Part shown: positions 33,000 to 43,100 of the stretch, piece after piece | Position numbering within the stretch: position 1 is the stretch's first letter | Layout of the letters: every line of letters starts with the position of its first letter | Made by a program: the position numbers and the translations under genes | NCBI GenBank assembly: GCA_012845835.1 | Contig: JABAKD010000016.1 | Coordinates: 9,376,121 to 9,440,120 of the forward strand | DNA: 64,000 nt | Origin: Undaria pinnatifida | Lineage: Eukaryota > Sar > Phaeophyceae > Laminariales > Alariaceae | Direction of reading: 5' to 3' | Notes under the pieces: model-generated | Databases searched by the model: none | What the model saw: only the letters and a program-made list of their open reading frames with translations | Told to the model about the DNA's origin: nothing

Positions 33000-34300
33000 T
33001 ATTGAATGTCAATAGGTTAGGGTATTGCATATCGATACTATTGACACCTGTGATAGGTATGCGAATTTGTCGATCGATACCCATTGCTTGGACCAATAGG
33101 TCCAGAGAAATTTGTACAATAGGCTGTTGTTCTTAAGATTGGTGTGTGAATCTGCCTATCGAGACCTATTTCTTCGACCAAGAGGTTCTGATAAGTCAGC
33201 ACAACAGGCTATTGTTCTTACAATAGTTATGTCACACTATCGACCGATCGTACCTATTACTGTTACCACTAGGTACGTGAAAGTGCCGATCGATACCTAT
33301 TGTTTGACCAATAGGTATTGTTTGACCAATAGGTATGTGAAATTGTCGATCGATACCTATTGCCATGACCAGTAGGTGCACAGTAGTAGTCTACCATGTA
33401 TTGAGTACGCCTGTTGGTCTGTCCACAAGTTGGTGCATCGAATATCGATTAATTAAATTTCAATACGTATTGTAGCTTGTCATGGGAGGGTGAAATAGTT
33501 GTCGATAGATACCAATTAATTTGACCAATAGGTGCAGAGGAATTGGTATGATGGATGCCCTCGAAAAAAGTAGCGAGAGGTGTTTCTGAGTTGTTCAGCA
33601 GCAGCTATCGTTTGAAATCCTCACAAGCCTATATCGATCAAAACTTCTTTTAATATCAGGTGCTATCGTAAATCTGCTGTTTTGAAACAAAGGCAAGACG
33701 TAGGTCAAGGTACATGTTGCTATATATCATCCAAGGTATTCATTCAGGCAATAGCCTGAGGTATAGGGTGCATAGTTACCAGGTACCTGGTATGTTCTAA
33801 GCAGTACGAGGGTATAAATTTACAAGCAGTAGGTATCGATCGAAACCCTTGCAAATATATCAGTAGTAGGTATCGATCAATACCCTTGAGAGCCTATTAA
33901 ATTGGGCAATAGGCATCGATCGATACCCTTGCAAACCTACTACATTGAGCAATAGGTATCGATCGATATAATCGCACACCATATATCATCCAACGTATTC
34001 ATCCCAACAATAGCCTGGGGTATACGGTGCATAGAGTTACCAGTTATGGATGCATAGAGTTACCAGGTATGTTCTAAGCAGTACGAGGGTATAAATTACA
34101 AGCAGTAGGTATCGATCGAAACCTTTGCAACTATATCAGTAGGTATTGATCAATACCCTTGAAAGCCTATTACATTGGGCAATAGGCATCGATCGACACC
34201 CTTGCAAACCAGTTACATCGATCAATAGGTATCGATCGACATAATCGCACACCTATCGCTATAACCAATAGATATTGATTGGTGGCGATAACAATACATG
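33000..34300. repeat. Palindromic AT-rich satellite, left block
   Basis: Irregular repeats of the palindrome GGTATCGATCGATACC and variants, usually joined to CCAATAGG or CCTATTG. Dozens of partial units are seen. Part of the block is itself duplicated in tandem with a period of about 260 bp (33721-33980 and 33981-34255), including the word GTTCTAAGCAGTACGAGGGT. Non-coding; all frames within it are repeat translations. Confidence 0.85.
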
Positions 34301-34524
34301 TTTCGTCAAGTGCTTTTTGGTGTAAAGAGGAGAAGTTTTTTGTCACACATGACTGGTGACTCGCTGCGCCAGAAGGCACTTGGCGATCGTCGGAAGTGGC
34401 GGAATGTTTTATCACATTTGACCGCGCGAGAAGTCACTTGACGATGGTCGCGAGTGGCGGAATGTTTTGTCACACTTGACTGGTGGAATGTCCATCGCTA
34501 CAGACGTGGTTCGCTTGACCAAAC

Positions 34525-34965
34525 TTAGTTTACGTTGTAGACCCCCTGCAATCCATGGCCACTACTGTGAACGTCCCGAGGCCAAAGCCCTCTCCAACCG
34601 TCGGGGGCGTCATACGCTTCCCGTGCGTCCCATAGGGTGGCGTACGCCACTCTTCTCCCCCGCGTGTCGATGGTTACTGTCGCTGGCGCTTTTCGGCGCA
34701 GTTCCGCGAGCGCGTTGATGGCGTCCATTGGGGGGTGGAAGGCGTCCTTCATGAAATCGCGGGCGGCGCCTCTGTCGCGCAATACAGCACTCGGCAAGAC
34801 TATGAATAGGCCCCCAAGAGTTTTACCCCTAGATACAGCGGTGTACCCCTGGCCCTGGGCGAAGAATCCTCTACTCGGAATCCACACGGCAACCCGCTCG
34901 AACCCAACACCCTGTACCCTATGTATGGTCATACAAGCGGCGACCATGAGCGGCCACTGTTTCAC
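34525..34965 (-). pseudogene. PIF1-like DNA helicase, C-terminal fragment
   Basis: Minus-strand frame of 146 codons. Residues 2-20 read QWPLMVAACMTIHRVQGVGF, matching the conserved helicase motif of the PIF1/RecD-like superfamily 1 (usually a Thr-Ile-His-Lys-Ser-Gln-Gly box). A later segment GQGYTAVSRGKTLGGL corresponds to the Tyr-Val-Ala-Leu-Ser-Arg motif VI. The N-terminal ATPase half (Walker A and B) is absent, although the sequence just upstream in another frame (35090-34970) may be more of the same domain. PIF1 helicases unwind DNA; in algal genomes many copies belong to Helitron-type elements. The OTU fragment upstream on the same strand supports that origin. Confidence 0.7.
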
Positions 34966-35208
34966 TATGTACGCTCCGCTGACGGCAACTCCCCTGCAGA
35001 ACGGCGGTCACGTGAAGCACGATGAAGTTGGCGATTTCATTTTTGAGGCGGAGAATGTCGCCGAGAGGATGCTCGTATTTAGTCCCCTGTAAAGGTAACA
35101 GCAGAATTCGGCGGGCAAGGCCGCATGGTGTGAGGACAATGTGCGCATGGGTTACGTTGTACGCAGGTGTAGGATGTAACGTGCTGAAAGACAAGAACCA
35201 TTGTTACA

Positions 35209-35535
35209 GGACGCCCAGACGTAGCTGGAGACGCCTACACACATAGGACATGACGCATAAACAGGCGACGGAAGGGATTTGCACCCCAGGAACGCCGGTG
35301 GAAGGTGAGGTAGTATGGCGGGTTCGAACAGTTTCGAACACGCACGCGTACGCTACAAACGCAAGCACAGGACGCACACACGTAGCTGGAGACGCCTACA
35401 TACATAGGAGATGATGGATACACAGGTGACGGAACGCATTTGCACCGCAGGAACGCTGGTGGAAGGTGAGGTAGTAGACTTTAGCAGGTTCGAAGACGTA
35501 CGGGTATGCTACAAACGCAAACACACGGGAGTACT
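35209..35535. repeat. 159-bp tandem duplication
   Basis: Two copies start at about 35215 and 35374 and share GTAGCTGGAGACGCCTACA, then GGTGGAAGGTGAGGTAGTA and ACGCTACAAACGCAA-type words. Divergence is roughly 10-15 percent. It lies between the helicase and OTU fragments. Confidence 0.85.
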
Positions 35536-35639
35536 GCTGCGCTACACATGTACGTACTCTACACACGCGGCGAGAGCGGTGTGCACGCCGCTGTACATAC
35601 AAACACAGCTGTGACCATGCTGAGTGCGTAGCGTATAAG

Positions 35640-36055
35640 CAATGCCGTGTACATACCTGTCCCAAGAAGGTGCAGTTCCCGTTGAGCAGAGAGTGCCAGC
35701 CGCAGTTGCCATCCCCCCTGCACGGAACAGTGCGAGTGTTCCGGCGCTGTAGAACGAGGCCATTCGGGCAGTGCAATTGCTGAATGGATTGTTGTTGCCC
35801 TCGCAAGGCGGAAGGATGTAGGACGAACTCCAAGCGATGAGGCAGAGAGAGCCCTGCAAATGTGTATTGGAACAGTTGGTCTCCCCAGTCGTCAAGATAC
35901 CGCTCTGCTGTAAGGACGTTCCGCTGCATGTTGTGCAGAGATTCAAACGCAGCACCAGGTGGTGGTACGCCGTGACGTTTGAAGCGGGCGAAGAACACGC
36001 AGCCGCAGAGGAGCGTAGAACGAGCGAAGGGGCTCATAGCAGACACCCACAGCAC
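35640..36055 (-). pseudogene. OTU-type cysteine protease fragment
   Basis: The minus-strand frame opened at 36055 contains PCRGDGNCGWHSLL at about 35700-35660. This is the signature of the OTU family: Asp-Gly-Asn-Cys with the catalytic Cys and the following Trp/Phe-His-Ser/Arg. About 90 residues before it (ALTAERYLDDWG-type sequence) are plausible. The catalytic His region should lie further downstream but the frame degenerates into the 159-bp duplication. OTU enzymes cleave ubiquitin; OTU domains are also carried by some Helitron-like and LINE elements. The same strand and proximity to a PIF1-like fragment suggest a shared element. Confidence 0.6.
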
Positions 36056-36056
36056 G

Positions 36057-36665
36057 CTCCGGAGACCACCAGCGCTGGGTTGGCAGGCCAGCCGAAGGGT
36101 GCTTGTATGCTACTACTAGCAGTGTAGAGTGTGTTGGTGTTCGTGTGTGTGTCCCAAAATGCACCCACGAGGTGGTTGTTTGCGTGCGAGGGTGTAGTTC
36201 GTCACGCCGTTTGATTTGAATCGCAGCCGTTTGAATTTTATGGTTTTGTAAGGACGAGGAGGGGTTTTTGGGAAGGGATTTTTTTGTCCGCAGCCCAGGG
36301 CACAACGAAGTGAAATGTTTGTGTGTTGTGTTGTTTTTTTTTTTGTTGTCCCGCATCGTGATGTAGCAGGATCGAACAGCAGAGGCGCAAACGTTCAAGC
36401 GCATGCACCACCAGCGCTGGGTTGGCAGGCCAGCCGAAGGGTGGTTGTATGCTACTACTAGCAGTGTAGAGTGTGTTGGTGTTCGTGTGTGTGTCCCAAA
36501 ATGCACCACCAGCGCTGGGTTGGCAGGCCAGCCGAAGGGTGCTTGTATGCTACTACTAGCAGTGTAGAGTGTGTCGGTGTTCGTGTGTGTGTCCCAAAAT
36601 GCACCACCAGCACTGGGTTGGCAGGGCAGCCGAACGGTGCTTGGATGCTAGTAGCAGTGTCGGGG
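36057..36665. repeat. 98-bp tandem repeat, four copies
   Basis: Units start at about 36065, 36408, 36504 and 36602. Each reads CACCAGCGCTGGGTTGGCAG, then GCCGAAGGGTG, then GCTACTACTAGCAGTGTAGA, then GTGTTCGTGTGTGTGTCCC. The last three are contiguous; the first is separated by about 245 bp of unrelated sequence, so the array has been interrupted or partly deleted. Confidence 0.9.
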
Positions 36666-36712
36666 GGGGGCGACGCGCCCCCCCCCGAACCCCCCCCCCC
36701 GGGCCCGACACA
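36661..36712. repeat. G-run/C-run inverted repeat
   Basis: A block GGGGGGGG, CGACGCG, then CCCCCCCCC, a short gap and CCCCCCCCCC, GGGCCCG. It could form a GC-only hairpin or quadruplex and is a likely place for sequencing or assembly error. Confidence 0.8.
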
Positions 36713-36779
36713 GTGTGCGTTGGAAGGACCCTCACCAGTGTGCGTTCGAAAAAGTACATGGAAAAACTATAGTATGTAT

Positions 36780-37720
36780 TTTTAAAAAGGTATCGTTCGA
36801 ACGATAGCCTGTTGGTAGTCATTTTCAAATTATGTTGGTGCCGAAGATGCCTATCGATATGCACCTTCGCAAGCATATCGGTTGCACAATAGACTATTGT
36901 GGCCACTGCCCTAACCTTATTGTTGCTTACAATACCTTTCGATAGACCCCGAAGCCGAGCTATTGTTCCACGCGATAGGTATCGATCCTCATAGTTGCCG
37001 ACCTATTGTTGGCCCAATAGCTTATTCGATAGGGTATCATCCAGGGTATAATAAGGAACTGAACGGCACACGAACAGGTCGCTCTAAAACACTGCAGGCT
37101 TGAGCTTCGCATCGAACACACAAACGTAGTAATCACCACCTTGTTGTTGAGACCATCCACCTCGAGCTTCTTACGGCACAACAAGGACGGACAGCGCCGT
37201 TTTCGGGGATTCTCCGCTGGGCTGGAGGGACGTGCGGCGTGGATGATGAATGGCGAACTAGAGTTGATTGTACCTAGACGGGCTGTCTTCGAGTGCCTTT
37301 GCTCTCCAACACTAGAACAATAAAATGGCGAAAGGTCTGCGTACCGGTACCTATCATCCGAAACAATAGAATAGGTCTGTCAATACCTATCGTCCGAAAC
37401 AATAGATTTGCGAAAAGTCTATCGATACCTATTTTCCGAAACAATAGGTTTGGTGAAAGGTTTATCGATACCTTTCGGGCAAACCCATAGTTTCGTCTCT
37501 CAGCGCCAATATCCTATCGCCCAAACAGTGCCGTCCCGAAAATGTCTCTCAATACCTTCTTGTTTTATCAATATGTTCAGATAAATAAGTACAACAGGCT
37601 ATTGGCCAAACAGTAGATCATTAAAGATGCCCATGGATACCCATGGTCGGCCCCAATAGGCTACGAAAAGTACCTATCGATTGCCTATTGACCTGGAACC
37701 TATTGTCCAGGGTGTGAATT
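36780..37720. repeat. Palindromic AT-rich satellite, right block
   Basis: The same family as 33000-34300: CAATAG, TATCGATACCTATTG, CCGAAACAATAG and related words recur, especially at 36800-37060 and 37330-37700. A GC-richer island at 37140-37320 contains a 60-codon plus-strand frame of unknown meaning. Confidence 0.8.
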
Positions 37721-39470
37721 CACGTACACATTTTATCTCTCGTACGGGTCTACCCTGGGTACGTTTTTTAGTTACTTCGTACGATGTCATCGCGCAAGGC
37801 AGCTCGTGAGCTGACAGGCAATCGCGAGTCTTACCCCAACGCTCCTCGGCCCAGACGCTAGGCAGTCACGGCCGCTTCGCTCGATGTTCGCGACTACGAC
37901 TCTAAAACACGGAACGATAGAAAAGAGGACAAAAATGAATGGCTACTGCTGTACATAGTCTACGGATTTTAATGATTTTCGTAGTCTCAAAAGGGTTTTA
38001 AGATTCTGCCGCGGGTTGCGAGCTGCATGTTGCAGGCTGCCTCAGTGCCGGTACGATATGCGACACCGGCTGTTATAATAAGAATCTCTTATTTCTGGCC
38101 AGGCTGGAATTCGTATGTAATAAGGCAGGGTGTGTCCTGCATGATTTTGAGTACAAAAGGGGTCATGATCTTATTTCCGTCTAAAAGTCGGTCCTGAAAT
38201 TCTTTCCTGCCAAATTCTTAAGTGCTATCGCGTACCGCACAGCGAGAGCTCGTGAGTGTTGGTTTGTGTTTTTGTGATGAGCATAGATGAGCATACGTTG
38301 TGTATGTTATCTGCACTTTTTTATGTACTCGTACATACTGTCGAAGGAGTCTATGCTTCGGGCGTGGCGTCATGAGCCCCCTCCAGATACTGATACCGGG
38401 GGCGATGTCTAGGTACGGGTTTTTTGGGGGGTTTTCCCCAGGTTTCAGGACTTGTGTTTTGGGTTGAGGTTAGGCTTATTAGGGTTTGGGGTAGGCGGTC
38501 TCGAAGGCTGTGAGGACTGCAGCGACAAGACTTAACGGGTCTATGGCGTTATGTATGCCTAGGATTTACGGGCGTGTACCACCAGAGACGCTGCAGGGCT
38601 TAGCTATTGTTGCACGCTGTCTATGGGAGCTGGCCGTTGTGCTAAGGGGACGGGTGCGGCGAGAAAGCGCAAAACGAACGACCTGAAACCCGGGGATGGC
38701 TCGTAAACACCAGCATTGGCGTGATTTATCTCTCGCCTATGTGGCCGTGACTATCACTTCACACACACCACACACACATGAAACACGCCTCGACACCCCA
38801 AGAATCCTGGTCATGATACCCCCCGTCCCTCAAGAATCCCGTCTTGACAACGCAAGAAACCTAGCCATGTTCCCCCTGCCCCAAACGCCTCCACACCCCC
38901 AAGAAACTGGTTACGGTACCCATCTCCGCGACACACGCCTTGACACATGATGAAACCTAGTCATGACGCCCCCCCCTCCTCCCCCTTTTCCCTACGAAAC
39001 ATGCCTCGATACCACAAGAAAACTAGTGTGTATGAGTCTTCATAATATGTTGATATATTCCACATACGTAATGTGTTTCGGAGCTCATACACGGGTTGAA
39101 TGATACTAGTCTACCCATACGAAGTGACTGTTGTTTTGCTATGATACTACCGGCGTTAACTTTTCCCCTGTTGGGGCCCACGTCTGGCAACAAAAAAAAA
39201 TGACGAGGGAGTGCGAGTATGTCAGGCGACTATTAATAGGAAGAGCGTGAAGGAGTGCTGCGCTCATGCCGTTGGTCTCCTTGCATTGCGCTTCGGGTGC
39301 GTTAGCTATGCCAGCAGAAAGGGCTGCTTCGTGTGGCCGATGATGAGATTTATTTTCGACATTTGATGCCCCGCTGAAGCCTCAACGGGGTTAATAATAC
39401 ATGCATCAAAACAAAGGGATCTGTTTTCGTTTGCTCCTGACATAGGAGCCGAGATATTATAGTTGAGGCT
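37720..39470. other. Non-coding spacer
   Basis: No gene recognised. At 38760-39010 a degenerate tandem repeat of about 55-60 bp occurs (words ACGCCTCGACACCCCAAGAA, CTTGACAACGCAAGAAACC). The rest is unique-looking with short frames. Confidence 0.5.
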
Positions 39471-39477
39471 TATATTA

Positions 39478-39668
39478 TACTTCGAAGTATAAATATAAAT
39501 GCACTCCAGCTGTGAGATAAGTATTCGTCGAAACTCATCTTTGCAAGCTGTGTGTGATACTCCAATCGCGCGCATTACTGGGTGTGTGTACATAAATGAT
39601 ATTGGTAGGCGACACCCCTTAGAACTACACTGTAGCTTGTACCAGGGTCAACAGGGTGACGTTAATCA
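39478..39668 (+). repeat. MITE-like repeat R1, copy c
   Basis: Matches 23876-24062 from GCACTCCAGCTGTGAGAT through TCATCTTTGCAAGCTGTGTG to CAACAGGGTGACGTTAATCA, with small indels. It ends about 240 bp upstream of the candidate start codon of the methyltransferase gene, so it could form part of that promoter region. Confidence 0.85.
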
Positions 39669-39910
39669 AGGCTTATGTATAGCATTGGTCTCCCAGTAGA
39701 AGGGGCAGATAGAATTGACCTCATGATGCATCGTAATTGGCGAATCATAATCGTCATGTCCAAATACATAAGTAAATATCCAAGAGTTTACCAATAATCC
39801 GAACCGGCATGTAACCGTCAATGTTGAACAGCCACATTCGAACATCATGGACGTTGAAGCAACCTTATGCTGCACATTGTCAGATGGCCAAAATGTTGAT
39901 AATACGTTAA

Positions 39911-40048
39911 ATGCCGCTGATGCGACTGACGTTTTTGGATGGTCAGGTTTTGGATTTGCGGGACAAGGCCAGCTTCATCGAGGCACGCATCCGGGGGTCT
40001 CACAACATCCCCGTCGACGACCTTTGGGAAGACAACCGATGGTGAGCA

Positions 40049-40110
<62 letters not shown>

Positions 40111-43100
40111 CAATAATAAAGTGTAAACACCTCGGACAGATCATGGTCTATTAATAGACCATCTATTGTAGATCCTTTCAGGCAGGTATGGATAGAAATA
40201 GCATGTATATCATACAGATCGCACCTGACGAAATATGCGCCGATCATACAGATCATGCAGACTTCACCTTTCAAGCATTTTACAGAGAGTGCGCATCATA
40301 CAGATCCCACCTGTCGAAACGTGCGCAGATCATGCAGATCATACAGGTCTCACCTTAAACTACGGCAGTAGGTCCCGTTACCGTTGCTGTTGCCGTGACC
40401 ACTTCCGTTATCGCTATCTTTACCGTTCCCGCTACGGTTCCCGTTACCGTTGTCTGCTTCCGTCACAGCTATCGCTACCGTAACCGCCCCGTTACCGTTA
40501 CCGCTATGTTGCCGTTACCTCTACCGCTACCATTACCGCTTCCTTTACCGCTTCCGTTGCCGTGACCATATCCGTTACCGCCTTCGTTACCCGTACAGTT
40601 ACCGTTGCCACCGTTACCACAGTCGCTACTGCAACCGTCTCCGTTGCCGGCACTGCCAAGCTGCCGTCACCTCTGCCGCTACCGTTACCGAATCCGTTGC
40701 CGCTGACGAAGGCTACGGTATAGGTCTCACCTACCATTGTTTTCATCCCTCTGAGGGTGATGGCTTGAGGAGCCCCACACCTCACCCAAAGCTGATTTCG
40801 GAGCTGTTAATAATCGAAAATCCGATCAGATGAACAAAACCCTTGGCCTAGCTAGGTGTACAAGCAAATCATATTGCAAAACAGTAATTACATTCGGACG
40901 GTTTTGAGTCAAGATGGGTTAAGAAGCCCCGTCATTCAGAAAAAAAATATGCCTACAAGTGCTACCTCTATCGTCTGCCTTCCGGCTACCGTTGCCGTTA
41001 CAGTTACCGCTACCGTTACCCCTTCCGTTACCGGTACCGTTGTGCCAGGTACGAGCTCCCCGAGCAGCACGAGCCCCTCCTCGTACTCCTTCCGCCCTAC
41101 CCGGAGGAGTCTCGCACGGGTGTCGCAAAGGAAATCGGCGGTCGCAGGGCCAACGGGGCGACAACAGCCGTGGTAGCCGATGAGGATCTCCTGTACATCG
41201 CGAAGGAGATCGGCCTGTTGGAGAAGGGCCCGCCGGATGAAAGTAGGTTGGGTGTGGGAATGTGGAGGGGGGTTTTGGGGTGATCGGGAGGGATCTGGAG
41301 GGGGGGGGGCTGGGGAGATCTGGGGGGATTTGAAGGGATTTGCGAGAAAGCTGTCGAATCGCGGGAGGGGGTTGGAGGGATTTGGAGGGGGTGGGGTCTG
41401 GGAGAGTCTGGGGCTGTTTGAGGGGATCTGGGTGGTCGGGATCAGGCTTTGATCCAATACAAGCTACCAGGTACCTGGTAGCAATTAGGTTGACTTAATT
41501 GGGCGTTGATAAGAGCGTAAAAGTGTCATAATGGGGCATTTTGAAGGGCGTAACGAGCGTTATTGGGGGAAAACGACGTGGTACACTTTTTTTCAATGCA
41601 TTTTAATCCAGCTAAAAGCAAAAAAACGGGAAAAAGAGCAGAGTGGGAGGGGAGTGTAGGGATCTGGAGAGGGGGGGCTCCAGGGATCTGGGCAAGGTAC
41701 TCATTTCATGCGTAGCCGTAATCTCAAGACCATTGACCCTCGCACTCCTACAATGCCGGAACGGAGCACGGCCTGTTGTCACCGACCAGGCAGACATTAC
41801 TTGCACCAAGCGCGAAGCGCCGTGGGTTGTGCTAGGGGGGTCTGGGAAGGTCTGGGGAGATATGGGGAGATTGGGGAGATCTGGGGGCGGTTGGAGGATG
41901 TGCTTGGAAGCTGGGGAATTTCTGAGAGGACGTCAGAGGGAGCTGGAGGGGGAGGGGCTGGCGGGGTCTGGGGGAGTCTGGGAAAGTCTTGATGGAAGTC
42001 GGAGGCCTGGGAGTATCTGGGAGGGCGTTTGGAGATCGGGGGGGGGCGGGGGGGCATTGGACGGAGCTGGAAAGCCTAGAGAGATTTAGGAGAGTTTAGG
42101 TAGGCCTGGGACATATGTCGGTCGGTGTGAGAGTCGGTGTGAGATATCTGCCCGTGAAATGCTGGAGGCGGCGAATTTTCTCCTGGCTGGAGAGACTCCG
42201 CGCTTGACCGCCTTCGCAAATACTCGGCACCACCACCAATCCCACTACCGCCACGACCGCCCATGCCATGCCATGCCATGCCATGCCGTCGGAAGACCTC
42301 GTGCTGAGTGTCGACGTGTATTTTCGCGTTTTTATACATCTCTTGTTTTTTAACCTTTTCGATATGTTTGACACAGGCGACGCGAGGTCGTCGGAGACGC
42401 TATTCACCCCTTCCCCCTTCCTCACAAGAGCTTCGGTTTCGGCGATTGAGCCGCACCTCAGACACGCCTGGTGAGCAAACATGCTACTGCTGTTTACCAT
42501 GGGAAACCGGCCATTTTTGGAGCTTAAAGCCTCTTTTGGCCTTATCATACTGTTTTATGTGTAGGGGGCGGCCAATCAAGGGGATCAACCCGCGGTCTTA
42601 AGGCATCGTTCGGCCATATGATACCGTTTTCGTGTGGGGGCGCGGTCAGTCAAAGGGTCAAACCACGGTTTCAAAGTCCTATATCGTCTTTATTATACTG
42701 TTTTTTGTGTACCTGGCGGTCAGTCACGGCCTGAACCCGCCGTTTCAAGGTTTACGCTGTCTTTATTATACTGGTTTTAGTGAAGGCAGAGGTCAGTCAA
42801 GGGGTCAAACCACGGTTTCAAGGCCTATGCCGTCTTTATTGCACTGGTTTTAGTGTACGGGGCGGTCAGTCACGGACTCAACACGCGGTTTCAAGGTTTA
42901 TGCTGTCTTTATTATACGGCTGTTTAGTGCAGGGGGGGGGTCAGTCAAGGGGTCAAATCGCGGTTTCAAAGCATAGTTCGTATTTATTACACTGATTTTA
43001 GTGTACAGGGCGGTCAGTCATGGGCTCAACCCGCCGTGTCAAGGCCTCTGTCGTCCTTATCATGCTGGTTTTAGTGTACGGGGCGGTCAGTCACGGGCTC

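Larger units (their letters stand above)
33000..37720 (-). mobile_element. Putative Helitron-like element remnant
   Basis: Inference from context: an OTU-like domain (about 36055-35640) followed on the same strand by a PIF1-like helicase end (34965-34525), enclosed on both sides by blocks of one palindromic satellite family. Helitron-like (Helentron/Helitron2) elements are known to encode PIF1-family helicases, sometimes with OTU proteases, and to carry minisatellites. No Rep (HUH) nuclease motif and no defined element ends were seen, so the limits given are those of the satellite blocks only. Confidence 0.35.

Noticed and set aside
40936-41457. Minus-strand 173-codon frame that looks protein-like
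   Set aside because: The plus strand over the same bases is methyltransferase exon 2, supported by phase and domain context; the minus reading is its shadow.
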